From the NCBI GenBank assembly GCA_000436795.1, contig HF993287.1:93241-114175 (forward strand): 20,935 nucleotides of DNA, read 5' to 3'. The stretch comes from Bacteroides sp. CAG:1076. Its GTDB lineage: Bacteria > Bacteroidota > Bacteroidia > Bacteroidales > Bacteroidaceae. The number at the start of each line of letters is the position of its first letter. The stretch's first letter is position 1. Under the pieces are notes generated by a model, which was not told the origin of the DNA, did not search any database, and saw only the letters and a list, made by a program, of their open reading frames with translations. Position numbers and translations under genes: made by a program. Positions 1-7,293 of the stretch are shown here, one piece after another.

Positions 1-2
1 AC

Positions 3-947
3 CTCTCCTTTATCAATGCTCTGGCCCGTGAGGTTTCACTGGCTAATTTCGGAAACAAAATTTTCATACGAGGACTGATTGAAGTTGGCAACTGCTGTAA
101 GAATGATTGTTATTATTGCGGCATTCGCAAAAGCAATCAGCTGATAGAACGTTATCATCTGGATGAGGACACAATACTTGCATGCTGTAGACATGGGTAT
201 GAATTGGGATTCCGGACATTCGTTCTCCAAGGTGGAGAAATCAATGACGACGAAATGATGATACGTGTTGTAACCTCTATCCGAAAAGAGTTCCCGGATG
301 TGGCTATTACGCTTTCGCTGGGAGAAAAAAATACGTCTGTATACGAACGTTTTTTCCAGGCAGGAGCCAACCGATACTTGCTTCGTCACGAAACGCATAA
401 TGATTTGCATTATCGGAAACTGCATCCTGAAGGTATGTCGCTTTCCAATCGGTTGAGATGCCTGGATGATTTAAAGCGTATTGGCTTTCAAACTGGTACC
501 GGCATCATGGTAGGAAGCCCGTATCAAACTATCGACACGCTGGTAGAAGACATTCTTTACATAGAGAAACTCCAGCCTGAAATGATTGGTATCGGACCGT
601 TTCTTCCACACCATGATACTCCTTTTGCCAAGATGCCGTCGGGCAGCATGAAACTGACCTTGCTGTTGCTCTCCATTTTCCGGCTGATGCATCCACATGC
701 ATTGATACCTTCTACAACGGCACTTGCCACTCTTGCTCCTGAAGGCAGGGAAAAGGGAATACTGGCAGGAGCAAATGTCGTGATGCCTAACCTCTCCCCT
801 GTCGTACAGCGAAGCAAATATTCTCTATACGATAACAAGGCTTCTTTGGGAGCTGAAGCAGCCGAAGGACTTCTTTTGCTGGAAAAGCGGCTGGAAGCAA
901 TCGGATATACCATCGATAAAGGAAGAGGAGATTATAGTGCACATTAA
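3..947 (+). CDS. hydE: [FeFe]-hydrogenase maturase HydE (radical SAM), 5'-truncated by window edge
   Basis: The frame is open from the first codon of the window and ends at the TAA at 945-947, giving 314 visible residues; HydE is usually about 350, so roughly 30-40 N-terminal residues lie outside. The radical-SAM CxxxCxxC signature is visible as C32-KND-C36-YY-C39 of the visible part (bases 96-119), which binds the [4Fe-4S] cluster that cleaves S-adenosylmethionine. A later GIMVGSPYQT stretch and GIGPFLPHHDTPF are typical of the HydE/BioB-like barrel. HydE takes part in building the dithiomethylamine-bridged diiron precursor of the H-cluster in the cytoplasm. The C-terminal segment around YSLYDNKASLGAEAAEG has no cysteines, so the optional second iron-sulfur cluster known in some HydE proteins is absent. 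hydG follows 38 bases downstream and hydF after that, which supports the assignment strongly. An in-frame TTG at 204 is not a plausible start because it would remove the catalytic cysteines. Confidence 0.93.
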   Translation, partial: LSFINALAREVSLANFGNKIFIRGLIEVGNCCKNDCYYCGIRKSNQLIERYHLDEDTILACCRHGYELGFRTFVLQGGEINDDEMMIRVVTSIRKEFPDVAITLSLGEKNTSVYERFFQAGANRYLLRHETHNDLHYRKLHPEGMSLSNRLRCLDDLKRIGFQTGTGIMVGSPYQTIDTLVEDILYIEKLQPEMIGIGPFLPHHDTPFAKMPSGSMKLTLLLLSIFRLMHPHALIPSTTALATLAPEGREKGILAGANVVMPNLSPVVQRSKYSLYDNKASLGAEAAEGLLLLEKRLEAIGYTIDKGRGDYSAH

Positions 948-985
948 AACATTGTTTTATTATCGTTTAAAATATAAAATCAATT

Positions 986-2404
986 ATGTATAAAATAGAT
1001 TCACCTCATGCAGAAGAGTTCATCAACCACGATGAAATCATGGCTTCATTAGACTATGCACAAGCCAATAAAGATAATCGTGAGTTGATTCGTTCTATTA
1101 TTGAGAAGGCCCGCGAGTGCAAGGGACTGACCCATCGTGAAGCTGCTGTATTACTGGAATGTCAGGATGACAGTCTGCTGGAAGAAATATATGCTCTGGC
1201 ACGTGAAATCAAACAACGTTTCTATGGTAACCGTATCGTCATGTTTGCGCCTCTCTATCTTTCCAATTATTGCGTAAACAGTTGTGTATATTGCCCGTAC
1301 CACATCAAAAACAAATCGATTGCCCGCAAGAAACTTACGCAGGATGAAATCCGCCAGGAAGTTATCGCTTTGCAGGATATGGGACACAAACGTCTGGCTA
1401 TTGAGGCCGGAGAAGATCCGTTACACAATCCGATAGAATATATTCTGGAATCAATCAAGACCATTTACAGCATCAAACACAAGAATGGTGCCATCCGCCG
1501 CGTAAATGTAAACATCGCAGCAACGACGGTCGAGAACTACCGCCGTCTGCATGATGCCGGTATCGGAACGTATATTCTGTTTCAGGAAACCTATCACAAG
1601 GAGAATTATGAGAAACTGCATCCGCGGGGCCCGAAAAGCAACTATGCATATCATACGGAAGCAATGGACCGTGCCATGCAGGGAGGTATCGACGATGTAG
1701 GCATTGGTGTTCTGTTTGGTCTGAATACTTACCGTTATGACTTCGTGGGTATGCTGATGCATGCCGAACATCTGGAAGCGACATATGGTGTAGGACCGCA
1801 TACCATCAGTGTACCACGTATTTGTTCGGCCGATGATATCAATGCTTCTGACTTTGAAAATGCTATTTCGGATGATATTTTCCAGAAAATAGTAGCCGTA
1901 ATCCGTATCAGTGTACCGTATACCGGCATGATTGTTTCTACTCGCGAATCACAACGCTCACGTGAGAAGGTACTGGCTTTAGGAGTTTCTCAGCTTAGCG
2001 GGGGATCACGTACCAGCGTAGGCGGGTATGTACACGAAGAAACGCCTGAAGAAAATTCGGCACAGTTTGATGTAAGCGACCGCCGCACACTCGATGAAAT
2101 CGTGGCCTGGCTGTTGCGTTTGGGATATATTCCCAGTTTCTGTACCGCATGTTACCGTGAAGGACGTACAGGAGATCGCTTCATGTCTCTGGTCAAAACC
2201 GGACAGATAGCCAACTGTTGCGCTCCGAATGCACTGATGACCTTGCAAGAGTATCTGGAAGATTATGCCTCTCCCGAAACACGTGAACTGGGTGTAAAGA
2301 TGATTCGTGAACAAATGGAACAGATTCCTAATCCAGCTATCCGTCGTCGTGCATTGGAAAATCTGGAACGTATTTCCGAAGGAAAACGAGATTTCAGATT
2401 CTAA
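986..2404 (+). CDS. hydG: [FeFe]-hydrogenase maturase HydG (radical SAM tyrosine lyase)
   Basis: HydG cleaves tyrosine to p-cresol and dehydroglycine, and delivers CO and cyanide as an Fe(CO)2(CN) synthon for the H-cluster. The 472-residue protein has full family length. The radical-SAM motif is C96-VNS-C100-VY-C103. The HydG-specific C-terminal cluster motif CxxCx22C is intact as C386-TA-C389 and C412, within CTACYREGRTGDRFM and the following CAPNALMT. The C-terminal cluster separates it from ThiH, its closest relative, so the assignment is secure. The start is the ATG at 986; there is no strong Shine-Dalgarno sequence, as is usual in Bacteroidetes. It lies between hydE (38-base gap) and hydF (21-base gap to the preferred start), so one transcript is likely. 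Nothing is broken. Confidence 0.96.
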   Translation: MYKIDSPHAEEFINHDEIMASLDYAQANKDNRELIRSIIEKARECKGLTHREAAVLLECQDDSLLEEIYALAREIKQRFYGNRIVMFAPLYLSNYCVNSCVYCPYHIKNKSIARKKLTQDEIRQEVIALQDMGHKRLAIEAGEDPLHNPIEYILESIKTIYSIKHKNGAIRRVNVNIAATTVENYRRLHDAGIGTYILFQETYHKENYEKLHPRGPKSNYAYHTEAMDRAMQGGIDDVGIGVLFGLNTYRYDFVGMLMHAEHLEATYGVGPHTISVPRICSADDINASDFENAISDDIFQKIVAVIRISVPYTGMIVSTRESQRSREKVLALGVSQLSGGSRTSVGGYVHEETPEENSAQFDVSDRRTLDEIVAWLLRLGYIPSFCTACYREGRTGDRFMSLVKTGQIANCCAPNALMTLQEYLEDYASPETRELGVKMIREQMEQIPNPAIRRRALENLERISEGKRDFRF

Positions 2405-2425
2405 CTCTTATAAGATTTGAAGTTT

Positions 2426-3610
2426 ATGCAAGAAACACCTCGTGCCAACCGTCTGCACATCGGACTGTTCGGCAAACGTAATAGTGGTAAATCATCGCTG
2501 ATTAATGCGCTGACCAATCAGGAAACAGCTCTTGTTTCCGATGTGGCAGGAACCACAACCGACCCTGTATATAAGGCAATGGAGATACATGGCATAGGTC
2601 CGTGTGTCTTTATTGATACAGCAGGACTCGATGATGAAGGGGAATTGGGAGCACTCCGTATCCGACAGACCATGCGTGCCATGGAGCGTACAGATGTAGC
2701 CCTGCTGGTATGTACCGGAGATAATATCGAAAAAGAGCTTGAATGGAATCGTCTGCTGAAAGAAAAAAATATTCCGGTAATATGGATATTAAATAAAGTG
2801 GACTTGCTGGCAGATGTTACTTCTACCGTTCGCTCCATAGAGAAAAAATGTGGACAAGTTCCTCTTGCGGTCAGTGCCCGTACTAAACAAGGAATGGATG
2901 ACATACGCCGTAGCCTGATTGCTAAGTTACCCGACGAAACCATGTCACAGGGAATTGTGGGAAGACTGGTAAAGGAAGGCGATACTGTCATGTTAGTTAT
3001 GCCGCAAGACATCCAAGCTCCTAAAGGCAGATTAATTCTTCCACAGGTTCAGACTATACGTGAATTGCTCGACAGAAAATGTCTTGTAATGAGTTGTACA
3101 ACAGATAAAATAGACCAGATGCTTCAAGCATTGATACAACCTCCATCGCTTATCATTACGGACTCACAAGTATTCAAGACCGTTTACGAAAAAAAACCGA
3201 CTACGAGTCGACTAACTTCCTTTTCTGTATTGTTTGCCCAATACAAAGGCGATATAGATTACTTTATCGAAGGAGCAAATGCCATCGGATGTCTGACGGA
3301 AAATTCGCATGTCCTAATTGCAGAAGCATGTACTCATGCCCCACTTGCCGAAGATATTGGACGTGTAAAAATACCGAACATGCTTCGTAAAAAGTTCGGA
3401 GTCGGATTGCAGATTGACCACGTTTCGGGAACGGACTTTCCGGAAGATTTGAGCAAGTACGATCTTGTAATTCATTGTGGAGCCTGCATGTTTAACCGGA
3501 AATATGTATTAAACCGCGTAATGCAAGCACGTAATCAGCAAATCCCGATGACGAATTACGGAGTAACAATCGCATATCTGGCAGGAATATTAGACAAAAT
3601 AGATTATTGA
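2426..3610 (+). CDS. hydF: [FeFe]-hydrogenase maturase HydF (GTPase and iron-sulfur scaffold)
   Basis: HydF is the GTP-hydrolysing scaffold on which the diiron subcluster is assembled or carried before transfer to the hydrogenase HydA. From the ATG at 2426 the protein has 394 residues. Visible motifs are the P-loop GKRNSGKS (16-23), DTAG (64-67), NKVD (123-126) and SAR (150-152) in an Era/TrmE-like GTPase domain, then a middle dimerisation region, then the C-terminal cluster motif C302-T-H304 followed by H350-C351-GA-C354, matching the family pattern CxHx(about 45-53)HCxxC. A TTG three codons upstream (2417) is also in frame, but the ATG starts right before the conserved region and is preferred. 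It closes the hydE-hydG-hydF set. The structural hydrogenase gene is not in the window and is expected nearby upstream. Confidence 0.95.
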   Translation: MQETPRANRLHIGLFGKRNSGKSSLINALTNQETALVSDVAGTTTDPVYKAMEIHGIGPCVFIDTAGLDDEGELGALRIRQTMRAMERTDVALLVCTGDNIEKELEWNRLLKEKNIPVIWILNKVDLLADVTSTVRSIEKKCGQVPLAVSARTKQGMDDIRRSLIAKLPDETMSQGIVGRLVKEGDTVMLVMPQDIQAPKGRLILPQVQTIRELLDRKCLVMSCTTDKIDQMLQALIQPPSLIITDSQVFKTVYEKKPTTSRLTSFSVLFAQYKGDIDYFIEGANAIGCLTENSHVLIAEACTHAPLAEDIGRVKIPNMLRKKFGVGLQIDHVSGTDFPEDLSKYDLVIHCGACMFNRKYVLNRVMQARNQQIPMTNYGVTIAYLAGILDKIDY

Positions 3611-3615
3611 TGAAA

Positions 3616-3662
3616 AAAAGTAGGTTTTATTATTGCTTATTTGCGTAATATAACCTACTTTT
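3616..3662 (+). terminator. Hairpin terminator after the hyd genes
   Basis: Six bases after the hydF stop an 11-bp perfect inverted repeat is present: AAAAGTAGGTT at 3616-3626 pairs with AACCTACTTTT at 3652-3662, and the arms can extend inward with a further A/T-rich stem. The only T-run is inside the 3' arm, so termination strength is uncertain. The same 3' arm contains the likely -7 box of the following tRNA gene. Confidence 0.55.
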
Positions 3663-3663
3663 G
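3633..3663 (+). promoter_or_regulatory. Bacteroidetes-type promoter of tRNA-Gly
   Basis: TTG at 3633-3635 (a -33 element) is followed after 20 bases by TACTTTTG at 3656-3663, a full match to the -7 consensus TAnnTTTG. The tRNA begins 14 bases after the -7 box, a sensible distance for a short leader. Inference from consensus only. Confidence 0.6.
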
Positions 3664-3677
3664 TCATACTTTCGTCT

Positions 3678-3750
3678 GCGGTAGTAGCTCAGTTGGTAGA
3701 GCATTAGCTTCCCAAGCTAAGGGTCACGGGTTCGAATCCCGCTTACCGCT
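3678..3750 (+). tRNA. tRNA-Gly (anticodon CCC)
   Basis: A complete 73-base cloverleaf can be folded by hand. The acceptor stem pairs GCGGTAG with TTACCGC (one G-T pair) before discriminator T3750. The D-loop region is AGCTCAGTTGGTAGAGC. The anticodon stem TTAGC/GCTAA holds the loop TTCCCAA with anticodon CCC at 3711-3713. The T arm CGGGTTCGAATCCCG is canonical. The CCA end is not encoded. It decodes GGG. An integrase-like fragment lies about 100 bases downstream, consistent with use of this tRNA as an attachment site. Confidence 0.96.
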
Positions 3751-3758
3751 CTTTCTGG

Positions 3759-3798
3759 AAATCAGAGGCTTACGTAATGTAAGTCTCTGATTTTTTTT
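3759..3798 (+). terminator. Rho-independent terminator of tRNA-Gly
   Basis: AAATCAGAGGCTTAC (3759-3773) pairs with GTAAGTCTCTGATTT (3779-3793), a stem of about 14 bp with one G-T pair and a five-base loop, running into eight T residues at 3791-3798. It starts eight bases after the end of the tRNA. Confidence 0.9.
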
Positions 3799-3851
3799 GA
3801 GATAAACTGTCCTTACCTATGGTTTAACCGTGTGAGTTAAACAAAAAAACG

Positions 3852-4049
3852 ATGAATGCAACTGTTGATATCGTATGTTACATATCTAAGATTTTATCTA
3901 ATGGCGAACACCCTTTAATGCTTCGCATTTGTAAAGACGGTAAGAAGAAAAATAAAACCAAACCAGTCAATGTAAACAGACAGATATCTCCTTCCTTTTT
4001 TATATCGATACTCTCGAACTATCACATTAAGAAAAACGAAATTGTTTGA
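3852..4049 (+). pseudogene. Remnant of a tyrosine integrase (N-terminal arm-binding domain only)
   Basis: The 65-residue reading frame starts MNATVDIVCYISKILSNGEH and continues PLMLRICKDGKKK, which resembles the N-terminal arm-type DNA-binding domain of Bacteroidetes tyrosine recombinases (a short beta-sheet segment with the pattern NGEHPLMLR and KDGKxK). From about residue 35 the similarity is lost, and the core-binding and catalytic domains with the R-H-R-Y residues are absent; complete integrases have about 400 residues. It lies 101 bases downstream of tRNA-Gly and reads away from it. tRNA 3' ends are classic integration sites, so the likely story is deletion of an integrated element that left its integrase start behind. 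It could instead be a chance short ORF, but the match of the first 35 residues makes this less likely. It is not expected to have function. Confidence 0.62.
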
Positions 4050-4100
4050 TTTGAGCAACTTATGGTTTGATTTGCAAAAGTCATTGTCGTACCAACCTCC

Positions 4101-4108
4101 TACCTTTG
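4101..4108 (+). promoter_or_regulatory. Putative -7 box of the SnoaL-flavodoxin-SDR operon
   Basis: TACCTTTG matches the Bacteroidetes -7 consensus TAnnTTTG. The nearest TTTG upstream (4071-4074) is 26 bases away, more than the usual 19-21, so the -33 element is uncertain. Transcription would start near 4115, almost on the ATG at 4120. This leaves a usable leader only if translation begins at the ATG codons at 4135 or 4138. Confidence 0.4.
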
Positions 4109-4119
4109 TAATAAAATAA

Positions 4120-4572
4120 ATGAGTATAAAAATCATGATGCAACAAGAATTACAAGACCGTATGGCATTGAAAGACTTAGTAGATCGCTATGCAACTGAA
4201 TCGGATAAGAATAACCAAGATTACTATCGTGAGATTTTTACATCAGACATTAAGTTGAAAGTGTATTTCGGAGATAAACTCGGTATGGATATTCACAACG
4301 TAGAAGACATGATTGCCAAATACAAAGCATTCGGCGCAGCTAAGGCTTCATTTCACCAAAATGGACAACAAGTCATAGACTTTACGGATGAAACACATGC
4401 TACTGGTATCTGTTATGCCATCGCTACCCTTGTTACTGAGGAAGCGGGCAAGGACAAGCTGACCTTGCATGCTGTACGCTATTATGACAAATATGTCAAG
4501 ATAGAAGGGCGCTGGTGGATATCCGAACGTGAACAGCACTTTGTTTACTCATCTGTTCCACCATTGGTTTAA
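4120..4572 (+). CDS. SnoaL-like / NTF2-fold protein
   Basis: The 150-residue product has the layout of the SnoaL_4 group of the NTF2 superfamily: an N-terminal helix (LQDRMALKDLVDRYATESDK, about 11-30), a central FHQNGQQ segment with H79, a strand ATGICYAIATLV, and the final strand pair YYDKYVKIEGRWWISEREQ (121-139). These cone-shaped domains house dehydratases, isomerases and cyclases for small hydrophobic substrates, or simply bind them. There is no signal peptide, so it should be cytoplasmic. It is the first gene of a compact set; the flavodoxin gene starts five bases after its stop, so co-expression is nearly certain. The ATG at 4120 gives the longest form, but the ATGs at 4135 and 4138 are equally possible given the -7 box at 4101-4108. 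The substrate cannot be deduced. Confidence 0.8.
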   Translation: MSIKIMMQQELQDRMALKDLVDRYATESDKNNQDYYREIFTSDIKLKVYFGDKLGMDIHNVEDMIAKYKAFGAAKASFHQNGQQVIDFTDETHATGICYAIATLVTEEAGKDKLTLHAVRYYDKYVKIEGRWWISEREQHFVYSSVPPLV

Positions 4573-4577
4573 GTATT

Positions 4578-5195
4578 ATGAGAATAAAACTAATAACCCT
4601 TTGCACAATACTGATGAGCCTTTTGACAACGACTTTATATGCACAAAACCATTCAAAGAAAGGAACAAACATGAACGGAAATAAAATTTTGGTAGCCTTC
4701 TTTTCGCGTGCTGACGAGAACTATAACGTGGGCTACATAAAAAAAGGCAATACACAAATTATAGCCGAGATAATAGCCGAACAGACAGGAGGCACACTAT
4801 TTCACATCGAAACTGTAACTCCCTATCCCATTGCCTATAAGGATTGCATCGATGTTGCTCGAAAAGAATTAAGTTCCAAATCGCGTCCTGCTATCAAAGG
4901 CGATATAAAGATAGAAGACTATGACATTATCTTCCTTGGATACCCCAACTGGTGGGGCGATGTGCCAATGGCAGTCTATACATTTATTGAAAAGCATAAC
5001 TGGCAAGGCAAAAACATTATCCCTTTCTGCACCCACGAAGGTAGTGGATTAGGCAACACAGAAAATAAACTAAAGAACGCCTGCAAAGGAGCAACTTTCC
5101 AGAAAGGATTTGCCATACAGGGAACTACAGCTCAAAACAGACAGATACAGGCAAAACAAAATGTAATAACCTGGCTTAGTAAAGTAAACTTTTAG
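4578..5195 (+). CDS. Flavodoxin-family protein with an N-terminal signal peptide
   Basis: The 205-residue protein has an N-terminal MRIKLITLCTILMSLLTTTL stretch followed by YAQ, a typical signal peptide with a type I cleavage site after A22. The mature part is a flavodoxin of the Flavodoxin_4 kind: strand KILVAFFSRADENY (about 36-49), the insertion typical of this group, KKGNTQIIAEIIAEQTGG (the FMN phosphate region, about 55-72), GYPNWWGDVPMAVYTFIE (121-138) with flavin-stacking aromatic residues, and PFCTHEGSGLGNTENKLK (149-166). Flavodoxins carry FMN and shuttle electrons or act as quinone-type reductases. An internal ATG (residue 32, MNGNKILV) would give a leaderless cytoplasmic form of normal flavodoxin length. 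It sits between the SnoaL gene (5-base gap) and the dehydrogenase gene (28-base gap). Confidence 0.88.
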   Translation: MRIKLITLCTILMSLLTTTLYAQNHSKKGTNMNGNKILVAFFSRADENYNVGYIKKGNTQIIAEIIAEQTGGTLFHIETVTPYPIAYKDCIDVARKELSSKSRPAIKGDIKIEDYDIIFLGYPNWWGDVPMAVYTFIEKHNWQGKNIIPFCTHEGSGLGNTENKLKNACKGATFQKGFAIQGTTAQNRQIQAKQNVITWLSKVNF

Positions 5196-5223
5196 CTAAT
5201 AAGAGAAAAAATATAATAAAACA

Positions 5224-6051
5224 ATGAAGAAAAATGTAATGATACTGACCGGTGCGGGGCAAATCGGCATGGCCATCGCACGCCGTATGGGCTACGGAAT
5301 GAAAATCGTTATTGGAGACAAGCGCAGGGATAACGCAGAAACTATCGCCGAAACAATGAACAAAGCGGGATTTGATACAGTACCCGTAGAGATGGATCTC
5401 TCATCACGTGAATCTATTTTAGGACTGATAGATTCGGCTAAACATTATGGAGAAATCCAGATGCTTATCAATGCTGCCGGAGTATCGCCCAGTCAAGCAT
5501 CTATCGAAACAATCCTTCATGTAGATCTTTACGGGACAGCAGTCCTCTTGGAGGAGGTAGGCAAAGTGATTGCCGAAGGAGGTACAGGAGTAACCATCTC
5601 CAGCCAATCGGGACATCGGTTGCCTGCCCTTGGAACAGAAATAGATGAACAGCTTGCTATGACTCCAGCAGAGGATCTGCTGAAACTGGATATTTTACAA
5701 CCGGCCAATATCCGCGACACTTTACATGCCTACCAACTGGCAAAACGATGCAATGTAAAGCGTGTTATGTCGGAATCAGTCCGTTGGGGTGAACGGGGAG
5801 CACGTATCAACTCTATCTCTCCGGGTATTATTGTTACCCCACTTGCCATTGATGAGTTCAATGGTCCACGTGGAGATTTCTACAAGAACATGTTTGCTAA
5901 ATGCCCTGCAGGCCGTCCGGGTACAGCCGACGAAGTAGCAAATGTAGCCGAACTGCTGATGAGTGAACGTGGAGCTTTCATCACCGGATCCGATTTTCTG
6001 ATAGATGGTGGAGCTACAGCATCCTATTTTTATGGTCCACTCCGTCCGTAA
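5224..6051 (+). CDS. Short-chain dehydrogenase/reductase (SDR)
   Basis: The 275-residue protein is a classical Rossmann-fold NAD(P)-dependent oxidoreductase. Visible motifs are the cofactor loop TGAGQIG (9-15), D32 after the second strand (suggesting NAD rather than NADP), NAAG (83-86), the active-site serine region TISSQSG (124-130), the catalytic pair Y170-QLA-K174, SPGIIVTP (199-206) and the closing TGSDFLIDGGA (254-264). The spacing between S129 and Y170 is 41 residues, where most SDRs have about 13. The extra 28 or so residues form an insertion like that described for Comamonas 3alpha-hydroxysteroid dehydrogenase/carbonyl reductase. It is the third gene of the SnoaL-flavodoxin-SDR set, and no hairpin is seen after its stop. 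The substrate is unknown; alcohols or ketones on ring systems are plausible. Confidence 0.9.
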   Translation: MKKNVMILTGAGQIGMAIARRMGYGMKIVIGDKRRDNAETIAETMNKAGFDTVPVEMDLSSRESILGLIDSAKHYGEIQMLINAAGVSPSQASIETILHVDLYGTAVLLEEVGKVIAEGGTGVTISSQSGHRLPALGTEIDEQLAMTPAEDLLKLDILQPANIRDTLHAYQLAKRCNVKRVMSESVRWGERGARINSISPGIIVTPLAIDEFNGPRGDFYKNMFAKCPAGRPGTADEVANVAELLMSERGAFITGSDFLIDGGATASYFYGPLRP

Positions 6052-6362
6052 TATTCTCATATTTCACCGGTTCCCAGATTGATTATGAAGCTAAAAATCG
6101 GCAAAGAACAGATAACTCACCAACTAACAAGAATGTATCATGCCATATAGAATACACCCAAAGCCATAAAAGATAAAGACAAGGTACAGTCTGTAAGCAG
6201 ATTCTCTTCGGTCACAAACAAGAGCAAGTTGGAGAAATGCCAACTCTGAGAAGAGGCTGAAGCATCGGAAAAATGAGATTATCAGCCTGATAATTTGTTC
6301 ATCTTTACCCGAAAGCTTATCTTTACAAGCAATGAAAATGAATAGAGGAAAAGCAGGCAGTT
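6052..6362 (+). other. Intergenic region with a possible decayed short reading frame
   Basis: This 311-base stretch separates the SDR gene from the AraC gene. It holds a reading frame from ATG 6085 that is closed by TAG at 6148-6150 but stays open behind that stop up to the TGA at 6247-6249, about 54 codons in all and rich in lysine. It could be a decayed gene or chance; no family is recognised. The AraC promoter lies at its right end. Nothing else is apparent. Confidence 0.3.
6294..6325 (+). promoter_or_regulatory. Promoter of the AraC-family gene
   Basis: TTTG at 6294-6297 is followed after exactly 20 bases by TATCTTTA at 6318-6325, a one-base deviation from the -7 consensus TAnnTTTG. The ATG at 6363 lies 37 bases downstream, giving a leader of about 30 bases. 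This suggests the regulator has its own start in addition to any read-through from the SDR gene. Confidence 0.55.
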
Positions 6363-7265
6363 ATGATAGAAAATCTTACCGAATTTTACAAGCGTATCGG
6401 GCGCAACGATCTTGCAGCCGAAGCATACATTAAGGAGAAGCCCTATTTCACCATACAAGAGAGTAAATGTCGTATCGGACATGTGTCATTCAGCTATCGT
6501 GATTTTTATAAAATTGCGTTGGTCTTGGAAACAGGTAAACTCTACTATGCCGACAAATGGATTATGGTTGACCGCCCTGCCTTATTATTTTCTAATCCGA
6601 TGATTCCATACGCATGGGAAGCTACGGGAAAAGCTCTTGGCACAGGATGTTTTTGCATTTTCAATGAAGCATTTATTGAAGCAAGTGAGAAAATGGGAAC
6701 ACTGGCAGACACCCCACTTTTCAATCAGTCGAAAGAACGTATCTATTTTCTAAATGACAATGTACTGAAAAGTGTTACAGATATCTTTAATAAAATGCGA
6801 GAAGAATTGAAGACTGATTATTCTCAGAAGCTTGACATTCTGCGCTGTTACGTCCATCTGATGGTACATGAAGCAATGAAAGTTGCCCCCAGCAGTACTT
6901 ACGTGCCTCATAAGAATGCCGCCCAGCGTATTGCGGAACTATTTCTTGCATTACTCGACCGTCAATTTCCTATTGAATGGCCGAAAAAGATTTTACGCCT
7001 GAAATCAGCTACTGATTTCGCCGACCGCCTCTCCGTTCATGTCAATCACCTGAATCGGGTTGTTAAAGCAACAACCGGACGTACTACCTCCGATCTTATC
7101 AATGCTCGCATCGCGCAGGAAGGAGTACGGTTATTACAGCATAGCCAGCTAAGTATCAGTGAAATTGCATACAGCCTTGGGTTCGAAGAACTTTCCTCAT
7201 TTAGTAATTTTATAAAGAAACGAACAGGCATCTCGCCCACAGAGCTCAGAGCGGCAACAGACTGA
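6363..7265 (+). CDS. AraC-family transcriptional regulator
   Basis: The 300-residue protein has an N-terminal cupin-like effector region (about 25-120) and a C-terminal AraC/XylS DNA-binding domain with two helix-turn-helix units: SATDFADRLSVHVNHLNRVV (215-234) and ISEIAYSLGFEELSSFSNFI (265-284), ending KKRTGISPTELR. This class binds target promoters and usually activates neighbouring genes in response to a small molecule. It is downstream of and collinear with the SnoaL-flavodoxin-SDR operon, so control of that operon is the natural guess. The ATG at 6363 begins the conserved N-terminal region and fits the promoter. A terminator overlaps the end of the gene. Confidence 0.92.
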   Translation: MIENLTEFYKRIGRNDLAAEAYIKEKPYFTIQESKCRIGHVSFSYRDFYKIALVLETGKLYYADKWIMVDRPALLFSNPMIPYAWEATGKALGTGCFCIFNEAFIEASEKMGTLADTPLFNQSKERIYFLNDNVLKSVTDIFNKMREELKTDYSQKLDILRCYVHLMVHEAMKVAPSSTYVPHKNAAQRIAELFLALLDRQFPIEWPKKILRLKSATDFADRLSVHVNHLNRVVKATTGRTTSDLINARIAQEGVRLLQHSQLSISEIAYSLGFEELSSFSNFIKKRTGISPTELRAATD

Positions 7266-7285
7266 AACTTTCCTGCTCTGTTTTT
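7248..7285 (+). terminator. Rho-independent terminator of the AraC gene
   Basis: CAGAGCGG at 7248-7255 pairs with CTGCTCTG at 7273-7280 (8 pairs, one G-T), followed by TTTTT at 7281-7285. The 5' arm is inside the last codons of the regulator gene. Confidence 0.6.
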
Positions 7286-7293
7286 ACAGAAGA

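Noticed and set aside
2518..3012. 164-residue minus-strand frame opposite hydF
   Set aside because: hydF shows all GTPase motifs in its own frame; the opposite frame is serine-rich with no recognisable domain.
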